Positions 1 through 6,961 of a stretch of DNA of 25,957 nucleotides are shown here, in pieces. Every line of letters begins with the position of its first letter. Position 1 is the stretch's first letter. The translations under genes were made by a program, and so were the position numbers. Location: NCBI GenBank assembly GCA_948560485.1, contig CAOXUF010000001.1, positions 1 to 25,957 of the forward strand. The letters are read 5' to 3'. The DNA comes from an uncultured Eubacterium sp. (GTDB taxonomy: Bacteria; Bacillota_A; Clostridia; Lachnospirales; Lachnospiraceae). The notes beneath the pieces are model-generated. The model was given only the letters and a program-made list of their open reading frames with translations. It searched no databases and was not told the origin of the DNA.

Positions 1-17
1 CAGAAAAGGAGGAACTT

Positions 18-686
18 ATGGAGTATTCAATTCAGTTGAACGCAGTAAACAACCCGGATAAGAGTGTGAGGGCATTTGCAACTCTTGTGTTCGGGGACAG
101 CTTTAAGGTCACGAATGTAGCGGTGCTTGAGGGCAGCAGGGGCAATTTCGTGTCCATGCCCAGTTTCCGCACAAAGGAGAGGGACGAACACAACAACCCG
201 GTCTATAAGGACGTCTGCAACCCGATTACGAAGGAGTTCCGTGAGGAACTGTATAGCGACATCTTAAAGCTCTATGAGGAAATGGAGCAGACAGGCAAGG
301 CAGAGGTCAAGATGGAGGCGGAGGAGCCGGACGAGCCGGAGTTTACGGTAAGGGTAACGCCTTTTGAGCGTGAGGGCAGCAACATGGTAGGTCTTGCGAG
401 CATCGTACTGAATGACAGCTTTGCGGTAGGCAATTTGAGCGTGGTGGAGGGCAAGAACGGAATGTTCGTGGCAATGCCGTCCTACAAGGCGGGCAACAAG
501 TACAGGGACGTATGTTTCCCGATCACAAAGGAGTTCCGGGAAAAACTCAATGATGCGGTGCTTGAAACTTACCAGCAGGCAAAGGAACAGGCAATGCAGG
601 AAGGACAGGAACGTGCCACGCAGCAGATGCAGACCGATGACAGGGGCTTTATGAAAGCTAGCGGGGAACCGCTGCCGTTCCGCTAA
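18..686 (+). CDS. Tandem SpoVG-domain protein (222 aa)
   Basis: The protein has two consecutive SpoVG-like domains, about residues 2-86 and 109-187. Each ends in a near-identical block (VCNPITKEFREEL at 67-79 and VCFPITKEFREKL at 166-178), which shows internal duplication. An acidic, Glu/Pro-rich linker (about 92-108) joins them. Ordinary SpoVG is a single domain of roughly 85-100 aa, a nucleic-acid-binding regulator of sporulation and septation. Double versions are, from general knowledge, typical of integrative elements of gut Clostridia, where their role is unknown. The C-terminus (190-222) is Gln/Glu-rich and probably disordered. The start is supported by AAAGGAGGA just upstream. The next gene follows after 61 bases containing a strong hairpin. 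Domain assignment is fairly sure; function in the element is not. Confidence 0.85.
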   Translation: MEYSIQLNAVNNPDKSVRAFATLVFGDSFKVTNVAVLEGSRGNFVSMPSFRTKERDEHNNPVYKDVCNPITKEFREELYSDILKLYEEMEQTGKAEVKMEAEEPDEPEFTVRVTPFEREGSNMVGLASIVLNDSFAVGNLSVVEGKNGMFVAMPSYKAGNKYRDVCFPITKEFREKLNDAVLETYQQAKEQAMQEGQERATQQMQTDDRGFMKASGEPLPFR

Positions 687-709
687 GCAGAACCAGTAAC
701 CAAAAAGGA

Positions 710-731
710 GCAGGGCGGGTAACCGCCCTGC
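710..731. repeat. Intergenic GC-rich hairpin
   Basis: A perfect inverted repeat with 9-bp arms (GCAGGGCGG / CCGCCCTGC) and a 4-base loop lies between the SpoVG-like gene and the next gene. No T-run follows, so an intrinsic terminator is unlikely. It may protect or process the mRNA, or modulate translation of the gene that begins 17 bases later. Confidence 0.55.
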
Positions 732-747
732 GGAAAGGAAAAGAAAA

Positions 748-1641
748 ATGGAAATGACAGCAAACGTGGAACTTACAAAGGAAAAAAATCTTATGGAACT
801 GCTCGATCTGCTCCGTAAAAATAATATGAAAGAAGCAGCAAACAGCATCTTTGAAATGGCGGCATATGTCGATGTCATGGAGAAAAAGATGGATTCGGTC
901 TTAGAAGAGCTTGTGACGGTAAAGGACCAGCTTCATAAGATGGAGGAACGTGAGGCAGAGAAAGGGCTGAAACAGTCACTCAAAAGGGCGGTAAACAAGC
1001 TGGAACAGGACTGCAAAGCAATGAAAGAAAAACTGTTTGAAGTCAAGGCAGAGATCAAGGCAAAGGCAGGGGAAATCGTGACGGCGGCAAAGCAGAAAGG
1101 GAAAGCTGCATTAAACAGAGTGGCGGAGTTTCTTGGAATTAAGAAAAAGTTAGAGGGTATCCGCCAGAACGTGCAGGAGTCCATAGCAGACGTGGATAAG
1201 AGCATTGGAAAGATAGACGCTTTCGGCAAAGGAATGAGAGAAGCCGGACAGAAGATCGCCAACACGTTCCGCACATTTGCGGATAAACCGGAAAAGGAGT
1301 ATGGGGAGAAGAAGTTCTCAAAGACAGAACTGATAAAGAAACCGTTTCAGGCAAAGAGAAAGCTGCTGTCCGGTATCTTAAACTGTGCGGATGCCGCAAT
1401 AGAAAAGACAGAACAGCTTGCCGCAGATGTGAAACAGTACCAGACGGATAAGGCAGAACGGGAAATGGGCAGCGTTGACAGCATGGAGTCTGTTAATCTG
1501 GTTGAACTTGCAGTAGTGGCAGAGCCGGAGTTCCAGTACGGGGCGGAGGCGTTTGAAGCACACCAGCAGGAAACAGCAAAGGCAATGAAAACGGATAAAG
1601 CGACAAAGAATGTGCCTGTAAAGAACGGAAAGAGCCGATAG
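748..1641 (+). CDS. Coiled-coil DUF6674-like mobile-element protein (297 aa)
   Basis: A highly charged, Lys/Glu/Ala-rich protein with no membrane segment or signal peptide. Residues about 10-75 (LMELLDLLRKNNMKEAANS and the following helix) match what I recall of the DUF6674 family found beside SpoVG-like genes in conjugative elements of Lachnospiraceae. Long coiled-coil-prone helices occupy about 35-240, with heptad-like Leu/Ile/Val spacing. The C-terminus is low-complexity and basic. An AAAGGAAAAG ribosome binding site precedes ATG 748; a second in-frame ATG two codons later is an equally possible start. No enzymatic motif is visible. Role unknown; structural or nucleoid-associated function would be a guess. 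Confidence 0.72.
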   Translation: MEMTANVELTKEKNLMELLDLLRKNNMKEAANSIFEMAAYVDVMEKKMDSVLEELVTVKDQLHKMEEREAEKGLKQSLKRAVNKLEQDCKAMKEKLFEVKAEIKAKAGEIVTAAKQKGKAALNRVAEFLGIKKKLEGIRQNVQESIADVDKSIGKIDAFGKGMREAGQKIANTFRTFADKPEKEYGEKKFSKTELIKKPFQAKRKLLSGILNCADAAIEKTEQLAADVKQYQTDKAEREMGSVDSMESVNLVELAVVAEPEFQYGAEAFEAHQQETAKAMKTDKATKNVPVKNGKSR

Positions 1642-1642
1642 G

Positions 1643-1688
1643 GAAAAGTCCTCTTGAATTGAACTAAGGTTTGATTCAAGGGGATTTC
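1643..1688 (+). terminator. Putative intrinsic terminator after the coiled-coil gene
   Basis: The stem CCTCTTGAAT (1650-1659) pairs with ATTCAAGGGG (1674-1683) with one G-U pair, and outer GAAA/TTTC pairing extends it. The U-tract is short. It lies right after the stop codon at 1641. Its left arm shares 17 bases with the terminator at 11367-11413. Confidence 0.55.
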
Positions 1689-1775
1689 TCTCACAAAAAC
1701 AGATACATTTTTGAGAAACTTTTATAATAAATACTCTAAATTTTGCCGATTTGTATTGTAGTAGGAGGATTAGAA

Positions 1776-2831
1776 ATGGAAAAAGAAAGGGATGCCCGTC
1801 CTTTTTTGGAAAAATTCATGCTGCCGCCAGACGATTATGAAATATTCAAATTTGGTGGCAGTTCCCTAAAGGACGAGGAACGTGGCATTAAGACCATGTT
1901 GAAGTATTTTTCTTCTTATTTTACGGAAGAACAGTTAAAAGAGAATATGGCAAGGTATAATTTGCAGACAATGTTTGATATAGTCAAAAGGTACTTTGCA
2001 AAAGAGTATGGTTACACCGGGACAGAAATTGAATTGAGCAACCTATACCAGAACTCGATTAACAGCTATATTTATAATGACAGGATAAAGCCAGCCTTTG
2101 TACATATTGATGAATTGTTTGAATCGACTGTCATGGGTTTTTTGCTGGCAATGTTTAAATGGTCTAAGGATTTTGAAAATCTGGAGACATACGGGGAATG
2201 TTTCAAATATGTATTATTTTTAATGAATGATGTATGTATATTTGGGGAAATGCAAGGCATGGATGCGAATCAGGCATTGATGGATACCGTAAACGGAGAT
2301 ATTCAGATACTTCAGCTTGCTGAGGACTGCTATTGGACAATCGTGGTATTCAGTCTGGCACATGAGATTGCACATGCATATTTGGCGGCTATTGGCAGGA
2401 AATATACCAAAGAGCATCCTGAAAAGGAAGAATATGATGCTGATATGATAGCCTATCATATTGTATTGAAGATTATCATGGAAGAAAAGGATTCAGACAC
2501 TATTCTTGAAGATTATACTTATCTGGCACCGATGATATATATGGACTTTTTTGATTTGTATTATTATACAGACAGGGTAATGTATAAGACAGTGTTCCAT
2601 GACTGGCAGCATCCGGCACCAGTGAAGCGTAAGAATCGGTTATTTGCAGTTGCTGACAAAGATGATTATGATTTTGATACTGTAGATGGAAACCATTTGT
2701 ACAGTGGTTTTTTGGATGTATATGATGAATTTAAAGACCAGCTTCTCATGAAAATGGAAAGGGGAAAGCTGGATAAGGTTCTGTGGACAGAAAAGAGAGA
2801 ACTTATGAGGAGGAAATCTGACAATGACTAG
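1776..2831 (+). CDS. M48-like zinc metallopeptidase, unknown target (351 aa)
   Basis: Residues 196-200 are HEIAH, a zincin HExxH motif. EEYDAD at 218-223 follows about 18 residues later, and its E219 fits the third zinc ligand of the E-x-x-A-D block of M48-type gluzincins. No signal peptide or convincing membrane segment is seen, so the enzyme is probably cytoplasmic. The rest is acidic and aromatic-rich and not recognised. ATG 1776 is preferred over an upstream in-frame TTG at 1743 because GTAGGAGGAT sits 6 bases before it. The stop codon overlaps the next gene by 8 bases, so the two are translationally coupled. Cargo metallopeptidases paired with a small partner occur in ImmA-like regulators and in defence or toxin modules, but no HTH partner is present here. 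Catalytic fold likely; role unknown. Confidence 0.7.
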   Translation: MEKERDARPFLEKFMLPPDDYEIFKFGGSSLKDEERGIKTMLKYFSSYFTEEQLKENMARYNLQTMFDIVKRYFAKEYGYTGTEIELSNLYQNSINSYIYNDRIKPAFVHIDELFESTVMGFLLAMFKWSKDFENLETYGECFKYVLFLMNDVCIFGEMQGMDANQALMDTVNGDIQILQLAEDCYWTIVVFSLAHEIAHAYLAAIGRKYTKEHPEKEEYDADMIAYHIVLKIIMEEKDSDTILEDYTYLAPMIYMDFFDLYYYTDRVMYKTVFHDWQHPAPVKRKNRLFAVADKDDYDFDTVDGNHLYSGFLDVYDEFKDQLLMKMERGKLDKVLWTEKRELMRRKSDND

Positions 2832-3393
2832 AAAAGAAGCAATGGAATACAATGACAGCTTGAAAAAGGAATTAGAGCAGGCTGCATTGGAATATGGCTT
2901 AGAGGAATCAGCGGGCGCTTACATAGTGGACAATTATATTACCGTGCTGCCGGAAGATGCAAGGAAAGGCATGATATTCTTGGGAGAAAACTCTGCATCT
3001 TATAAGACGGGCAATATAAAAATAGATTTGAAGAAAGCAGTCATCGCCGGGTTGGAGTTTGCGGCATCTGTCAGCAAGCCGGAGAGCGTATTTAATTACA
3101 TTCAATTAATAATTGTTTCAGCATTTTTTATTGGGAAATCAGTGAAAAGGGAATTGGGCAGGCTGGAGGCGTATGTTGTTTATCTGCTGCATAAGAAAGG
3201 TGCATATGATACCGGAGTCGAAGAGGAACGGTTTATCGGTGAAGTGAAGGAATGGTATCAGCAGAAAGAAGGAAAGACTGTTGGGCGGGAAGAGGTTGTT
3301 GATGCCATTAATAATCTGTATGGGATAAAAGCAGCGGATTTTAATAATGGAAATATTTATCTGAAAGAGCATGTGTGGGGAACGGTTCAGTAG
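2824..3393 (+). CDS. Hypothetical protein coupled to the metallopeptidase (189 aa)
   Basis: Not recognised. The start overlaps the end of the metallopeptidase gene by 8 bases, with AGGAGGAAA just before it, so co-expression and probably a joint function are expected. The N-terminal 30 residues are helical and charged. One hydrophobic stretch (about residues 92-106, YIQLIIVSAFFIG) could be a buried helix or a weak membrane segment. The C-terminal part (about 125-175) is charged and helix-rich. No catalytic motif is seen. It could be a substrate, inhibitor or adaptor of the metallopeptidase; this rests on gene order only. Confidence 0.62.
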   Translation: MTRKEAMEYNDSLKKELEQAALEYGLEESAGAYIVDNYITVLPEDARKGMIFLGENSASYKTGNIKIDLKKAVIAGLEFAASVSKPESVFNYIQLIIVSAFFIGKSVKRELGRLEAYVVYLLHKKGAYDTGVEEERFIGEVKEWYQQKEGKTVGREEVVDAINNLYGIKAADFNNGNIYLKEHVWGTVQ

Positions 3394-3499
3394 AGCAACA
3401 CTCATTGCCTTGCTTTACCGGGAATACTGCAAACGGATGGCAGCTTTGTCAGATATAATTGATTTGAAAGGATAGTACAAAGAAAAGAGGAATATAATT

Positions 3500-4633
3500 A
3501 TGGAATTATTGCTTTTTGATAAAATAAAGGGATTGCCGGATAACAGACAGCACGAAAAGTTTAAAATACTAAGAGATGAAATCCAGCTATTAGCAGAAAA
3601 GAGGCTGCTTTGTGCGTATACGGATGGATTGGTGGATAGGGATCATAAAATGGTTCGCCAGTTTCAGGAAACTTTTCATTCTACCTACTGGGAGATATGT
3701 ATTTATCAATTATGTTTAGAAGCTGGTTTTTCTTTGGATCAATCTCATCCGTTTCCTGATTTTATTATTAAAAAACCCAGTGAGTTTTATATAGAGGCTG
3801 TTGTTGCAAATATAAAACAAACAGGAGTACCAGAAAGCGAACGGACATTAGAAGATCAATTATCAATGCTCATTCCACCGCATATGCAAAAAGATTTTGC
3901 GGATGTACTGGATGAAAGCATTATTAGAAGTTCAAATGCTATATTTTCTAAAATTAAAAAATATGAGGATTATAAAAAGGAACAGTGGTTTGATGAAAAA
4001 AATCCTTTTATTATAGCATTAAGTTCATGTGACCAAATAAATTATGGGAGAGAATTTCTTTATCCCATGATGGCATTGTTATATGGGAGATATTATATTC
4101 CTTGTGAAAATGGGTGCATAACGAAAACAAGCATTAAAAAGAGTGAAACAGGCGTTGAATTGCCACTTGGGATTTTTTTAAATTCAGAATATAGCCAAAT
4201 ATCTGCTGTTATGTATACTTGCACGAATACCATAGGAAAACTAACCGCATTAGCGCTATCAAATGGTATGCATACCTTTAATAGCGTATTAGATGTAGTA
4301 AGGGATGAAGAGGATGACAGCTTGCCGTTCAAGTTTAGAATTGTTAGCGATAGTTCTCCTGAAATCATTTCTGATGGGGTTTTCATATTTCATAACCCAT
4401 ATGCGAAGACCCCTATTGATCCAGAACTTTTTATTAACACCAACGTTACTCATGTATTCTTGGAAAATGACAGTTTGTCCATGATGGGGGTTACTACTCC
4501 ATTATACACAAGATTCAGCACAAGTTCACTTATTGCTCAACCTTTATTTAACAGACTTATCACAAGTTCAGCAATAAGCTGGAATAAGCTGACTCCAGAC
4601 ATTATAAATAAAATAATAAATGAGGAATTATAG
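3500..4633 (+). CDS. Possible PD-(D/E)XK nuclease-like cargo protein (377 aa)
   Basis: Residues 59-100 hold a pattern suggesting a PD-(D/E)XK-type core: FHSTYWE with E65 in a predicted helix, PDFII with D87, then FYIEAVVAN with E99 at a predicted strand end. The usual Lys is not evident (Asn at 103), so activity is uncertain. This block resembles a widespread bacterial protein family that databases often mislabel as glycosaminoglycan attachment site proteins. The C-terminal two thirds are not recognised. The start has AAAGAGGAA 10 bases upstream. Base composition is AT-rich compared with the preceding genes. It stands alone, after a 106-base gap and before a hairpin at 4652. A defence or restriction role is possible but unproven. 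Confidence 0.6.
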   Translation: MELLLFDKIKGLPDNRQHEKFKILRDEIQLLAEKRLLCAYTDGLVDRDHKMVRQFQETFHSTYWEICIYQLCLEAGFSLDQSHPFPDFIIKKPSEFYIEAVVANIKQTGVPESERTLEDQLSMLIPPHMQKDFADVLDESIIRSSNAIFSKIKKYEDYKKEQWFDEKNPFIIALSSCDQINYGREFLYPMMALLYGRYYIPCENGCITKTSIKKSETGVELPLGIFLNSEYSQISAVMYTCTNTIGKLTALALSNGMHTFNSVLDVVRDEEDDSLPFKFRIVSDSSPEIISDGVFIFHNPYAKTPIDPELFINTNVTHVFLENDSLSMMGVTTPLYTRFSTSSLIAQPLFNRLITSSAISWNKLTPDIINKIINEEL

Positions 4634-4651
4634 GATCTGGCTCATTAAATT

Positions 4652-4681
4652 GGCAAAGAGGAAGTTAAATTCCTTTTTGCC
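4652..4681 (+). terminator. Hairpin after the nuclease-like gene
   Basis: Arms GGCAAAGAGGAA (4652-4663) and TTCCTTTTTGCC (4670-4681) pair over 12 bp with one G-U, with a six-base loop. It starts 19 bases after the stop codon at 4633. No clean T-run follows the stem, so termination is plausible but not certain. Confidence 0.45.
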
Positions 4682-4806
4682 AGATAGAAAATAAATTTTT
4701 TGATAGTTTATACATCACAGATGTAGAGTAGATGAATAAAGAGGTAATGGAAATTTATTAAAATTCCGTATATAGGGAAGAGTATTAAAAATTTCTATAA
4801 AAGTTA

Positions 4807-4835
4807 TTGACATATAGTCTGGCTTATGTTATTTT
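4807..4835 (+). promoter_or_regulatory. Sigma-A-type promoter for DUF3793-flavodoxin
   Basis: TTGACA at 4807-4812 and TATTTT at 4830-4835 are separated by 17 bp. The predicted transcription start falls in the palindrome at 4841-4860, which suits repression. Between here and the gene at 5001 lie a short hairpin and a second palindrome. Confidence 0.68.
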
Positions 4836-4840
4836 AGTAA

Positions 4841-4860
4841 AAGTTAGTTAAAACTAACTT
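4841..4860. promoter_or_regulatory. Putative DtxR-family box 1 (flavodoxin promoter)
   Basis: AAGTTAGTTAAAACTAACTT is an inverted repeat with perfect 9-bp arms and a 2-bp centre. It contains the core GTTAG-N6-CTAAC found seven more times in the window (one imperfect). It overlies the predicted transcription start of the promoter at 4807-4835. Its resemblance to DtxR/IdeR boxes (TTAGGTTAG.CTAACCTAA) and the DtxR-family gene at 19169-19561 support the assignment. Confidence 0.72.
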
Positions 4861-4903
4861 GCTGTGAAAGGATTAGTTTACACAGAAATCTGTTGTGCTT
4901 AGG

Positions 4904-4921
4904 ATGCCACAAGGCATTTTT
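4904..4921 (+). terminator. Short leader hairpin with T-run
   Basis: ATGCC (4904-4908), loop ACAA, GGCAT (4913-4917), then TTTTTCTTTT. It lies between two operator-like palindromes upstream of the DUF3793 gene and may end or attenuate the leader transcript. The stem is only 5 bp, so confidence is low. Confidence 0.4.
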
Positions 4922-4964
4922 CTTTTGCATAGAAGTTAGTCAAAACTAACTACTATGCAAAAGA
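4921..4964. promoter_or_regulatory. 44-bp inverted repeat containing DtxR-family box 2
   Basis: Outer arms TCTTTTGCATAG (4921-4932) and CTATGCAAAAGA (4953-4964) are perfectly complementary. Centred inside is a second GTTAG-N6-CTAAC box (4933-4952). The two symmetries share one centre. It lies 36 bases before the DUF3793 start codon. It may be an operator, a roadblock or an RNA hairpin in the leader. Confidence 0.65.
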
Positions 4965-5000
4965 TATTATGATAATAGAAACAGGAAGGAATGAAAGAGA

Positions 5001-5555
5001 ATGACAGAGGAACTGGTCATATACCATTGCTCGCCTACTATGGCAGGCATGAAAACGGGAAGCCTGTTTTCATGCCCAAAAGAGGAAGTAAAGGAGCTGA
5101 CAGAAAATATTCGGAATTTAAACTGCCGGCTTGTTCCAAACGGGATCAGACTGCTTCCGGTAAAAAGGATGGAACACAGGATATTACTGTATATGTACCG
5201 TCCGGATAAGCTGGAAGAAGATTTCAGGAACCACGAAGCACAAGAAATACTGGTGGCAAAAGGTTATCCGGTCGGCAATGCAGATCAGTGCGTTGTGAAA
5301 CTGATACGGCGACTGAATGGAAGTGAAACATTTCCGCATGAAATCGGGCTGTTTCTGGGGTATCCCCCAAAAGATGTGGCAGCGTTTATGGAAAACAGCA
5401 CGGCAGGCGTAAAATATGTGGGAATATGGAAGGTTTACAGCGATGTGGAAACAGCAAAGATGAAATTTGCCCGGTACAGGGAATGCACCAGGGCATATTG
5501 TGAGGCTTTCCGCAGGGGACATACGTTTGACAGGCTCATAGTGGGCTGTTCATAA
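5001..5555 (+). CDS. DUF3793 family protein (184 aa)
   Basis: A cytoplasmic protein of the DUF3793 family, recognised from the N-terminal IYHCSPTMAGMKTGSLFSC region and the later HEIGLFLGYPPKDVAAFM and YVGIWKVYSD blocks. The family occurs in anaerobic Firmicutes, often beside flavodoxin or ferrous-iron uptake genes, but its biochemical role is unknown to me. Conserved Cys residues occur near the N-terminus. ATG 5001 gives the family-like reading frame; a competing ATG at 4991 opens a different, 72-codon frame with no recognisable content. The gene lies 30 bases before the flavodoxin and follows two putative metal-regulator boxes, so iron-limited expression is expected. Confidence 0.8.
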   Translation: MTEELVIYHCSPTMAGMKTGSLFSCPKEEVKELTENIRNLNCRLVPNGIRLLPVKRMEHRILLYMYRPDKLEEDFRNHEAQEILVAKGYPVGNADQCVVKLIRRLNGSETFPHEIGLFLGYPPKDVAAFMENSTAGVKYVGIWKVYSDVETAKMKFARYRECTRAYCEAFRRGHTFDRLIVGCS

Positions 5556-5585
5556 ATAACAAATAGAGAAAGGAAGGTAATGTTT

Positions 5586-6011
5586 ATGAGCAAGGTTGCA
5601 GTTGTATATTGGAGCGGCACGGGAAATACGGAGGCGATGGCTGCCTTTGTGGCAGAAGGGGCAAAAGGGAAAGGGGCAGACGTTGTTTTGCTGACAAGCA
5701 GCGAGTTTGACGTTTCCATGATGGACAATTATGATGCGGTTGCGTTTGGCTGTCCGTCGATGGGTTCAGAGCAGCTTGAAGAAAGTGAGTTTGAGCCTAT
5801 GTTTATTTCCTGCGAGGCAAAGCTTGGGGGAAAGAAAATAGCATTGTTTGGCTCTTATGGATGGGGCGACGGCGAATGGATGCGGAACTGGGAAGTAACC
5901 TGCCAGTCGGATGGGGCTGTCCTTGTTTGTGAGAGCGTAATCTGCAATAATGCACCCGATGAAGAAGCTGCTGAAAACTGCAAGGCACTGGGCGCAGCAC
6001 TTACAGTGTAA
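5586..6011 (+). CDS. Short-chain flavodoxin (141 aa)
   Basis: An FMN electron carrier that typically replaces ferredoxin under iron shortage. The phosphate-binding loop SGTGNTE is at residues 10-16. The isoalloxazine loops are at about 55-66 (GCPSMGSEQLEE) and 89-99 (GSYGWGDGEWM). The length fits short-chain clostridial flavodoxins. ATG 5586 is preferred over ATG 5580, which lies only two bases after the AAGGAAGG ribosome binding site. It is co-transcribed with the DUF3793 gene behind two DtxR-type boxes. A flavodoxin under such control is the best clue in the window that the signal is iron. Confidence 0.9.
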   Translation: MSKVAVVYWSGTGNTEAMAAFVAEGAKGKGADVVLLTSSEFDVSMMDNYDAVAFGCPSMGSEQLEESEFEPMFISCEAKLGGKKIALFGSYGWGDGEWMRNWEVTCQSDGAVLVCESVICNNAPDEEAAENCKALGAALTV

Positions 6012-6026
6012 GCGGTTCATGCCCGG

Positions 6027-6054
6027 AAATTCTATTAGTAAGATAATAGGATTT
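6027..6054 (+). terminator. Hairpin after flavodoxin
   Basis: Arms AAATTCTATTA and TAATAGGATTT form an 11-bp stem with one G-U pair and a six-base loop, 15 bases after the stop codon. The right arm ends in TTT but no longer T-run follows, so this is a weak terminator candidate. Confidence 0.45.
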
Positions 6055-6069
6055 GTGCGTGGCTGGTGT

Positions 6070-6098
6070 TTGACTTTTTTTACAGTTTGTGATAAAGT
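6070..6098 (+). promoter_or_regulatory. Promoter for the DUF2798-like gene
   Basis: TTGACT at 6070-6075 and TAAAGT at 6093-6098 are separated by 17 bp, giving a leader of about 135 bases before ATG 6240. No GTTAG-N6-CTAAC box is present in this leader. Confidence 0.45.
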
Positions 6099-6239
6099 TC
6101 TAAAGTAAATTAAATAAGAATGTACATGATGACACAGGTAGTGCTTTGCACGTAAATCTGATTACGGAACATGGTTTTAGTTGCGGATTGGATTGCGAGA
6201 AGCCCGCCTGTGTTTTTGCATGTTCAGAAGGAGGAAAAT

Positions 6240-6791
6240 ATGCCGAAAAATCAATTTCAAAGGATGGTGTTCGCCTTCCTGACCGTTTTGGTGACAGTTC
6301 ATGCGTATGTGTTTTATAGCTTATATGTAGTCAATGGTGCTACATTGATGCAGGTTACAGGTGCGGATTCCGTAATTCATGCGCTGGAGGCACAGGGCGG
6401 TGTCTATATGTTTGGGAGGATGGTTCCCATATGGGGCGTTGTTCTGGTTGAATTTGTTTTTGCCTATGGGCTGGAATGTGTGATGGGAAGCCCGTGTTCT
6501 TTCCGGCTTGCTGCAAAGAATTTTGAAATTGGGAAAACCCATCCGGTTATTTTTGAAAGCAGCATTATCTGTGCGACAGTCGGGTTGATGTGTCCTGCGA
6601 TGAGCTTTCTTGCATCGTGTTTTTATTATCCATATTATGAGGGCTTTCATATACTTACGCTGCTGGCAAATTGGCTAAAATTGGTATGTTACAATTTCCC
6701 GTTTGCGTTTTTTACGCAGTTATTTTTTATCCAGCCGTTCATAAGGACTGTTTTTAAGCTTTTATTTCAGAAAAACAATTCCGGTAATTGA
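6240..6791 (+). CDS. DUF2798-like integral membrane protein (183 aa)
   Basis: A four-helix membrane protein. Helices are at about residues 9-28, 61-80, 111-132 and 140-165 (FAFLTVLVTVHAYVFYSLY is the first). The N-terminal MPKNQFQRMVFAFLTVLVTV stretch is like the DUF2798 family, which often has two similar two-helix units. No transport or enzymatic motif is seen. ATG 6240 is chosen over an upstream in-frame ATG at 6171 because GAAGGAGGAAAAT immediately precedes it. It stands alone between the flavodoxin and a strong bidirectional terminator. Function unknown. Confidence 0.7.
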   Translation: MPKNQFQRMVFAFLTVLVTVHAYVFYSLYVVNGATLMQVTGADSVIHALEAQGGVYMFGRMVPIWGVVLVEFVFAYGLECVMGSPCSFRLAAKNFEIGKTHPVIFESSIICATVGLMCPAMSFLASCFYYPYYEGFHILTLLANWLKLVCYNFPFAFFTQLFFIQPFIRTVFKLLFQKNNSGN

Positions 6792-6817
6792 AAAATGGGT
6801 TATTGTATGGCAGGAGG

Positions 6818-6862
6818 AAAACGGTTCAGGCGTATTTTTAGAGTATGCCTGAACCGTTTTTT
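6818..6862. terminator. Strong, symmetric intrinsic terminator
   Basis: Perfect 14-bp arms AAAACGGTTCAGGC (6818-6831) and GCCTGAACCGTTTT (6847-6860), followed by TT. With A4 on one side and T6 on the other it could work in both directions. It separates the DUF2798-like gene from the tetR gene. Confidence 0.85.
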
Positions 6863-6889
6863 GTAGCAGTAAAATAGAATAGTAGGAAA

Positions 6890-6908
6890 AAGTTAGTTAA
6901 AACTACTT
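6890..6908. promoter_or_regulatory. Imperfect DtxR-family box at the tetR1 promoter
   Basis: AAGTTAGTTAAAACTACTT equals the box at 4841-4860 except for one missing A in the right half (CTACTT for CTAACTT). It overlaps the start of the -35 hexamer at 6907. A single-base deletion alters half-site spacing, so binding may be weakened. Confidence 0.55.
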
Positions 6909-6936
6909 GACAAAAAGGGCATGCATATTGTAATAT
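6907..6936 (+). promoter_or_regulatory. Promoter of tetR1
   Basis: TTGACA at 6907-6912 and TAATAT at 6931-6936 with an 18-bp spacer. The -35 overlaps an imperfect DtxR-type box, and the -10/start region overlaps a TetR-type palindrome. Confidence 0.7.
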
Positions 6937-6949
6937 AACAGTGTTATAT
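6933..6949. promoter_or_regulatory. TetR-type operator at tetR1
   Basis: ATATAACAGTGTTATAT is a perfect 17-bp palindrome (8-bp arms and a central G). It overlaps the -10 and transcription start of tetR1 and abuts the GGAGG ribosome binding site. The core ATAACAGTGTTAT recurs at 11510-11522 and 12222-12234. Confidence 0.75.
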
Positions 6950-6961
6950 GGAGGCTGAAGA

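Noticed and set aside
710..731. GC-rich hairpin as an intrinsic terminator
   Set aside because: No T-run follows and the next gene starts 17 bases later.
4841..4964. Riboswitch in the flavodoxin leader
   Set aside because: Only simple palindromes and one short hairpin are visible; no multi-helix aptamer core was recognised, and the motif recurs as DNA palindromes elsewhere.
4991..5209. Alternative reading frame starting 10 bases before the DUF3793 gene
   Set aside because: It is 72 codons, low in recognisable content and overlaps the DUF3793 frame, whose protein matches a known family.
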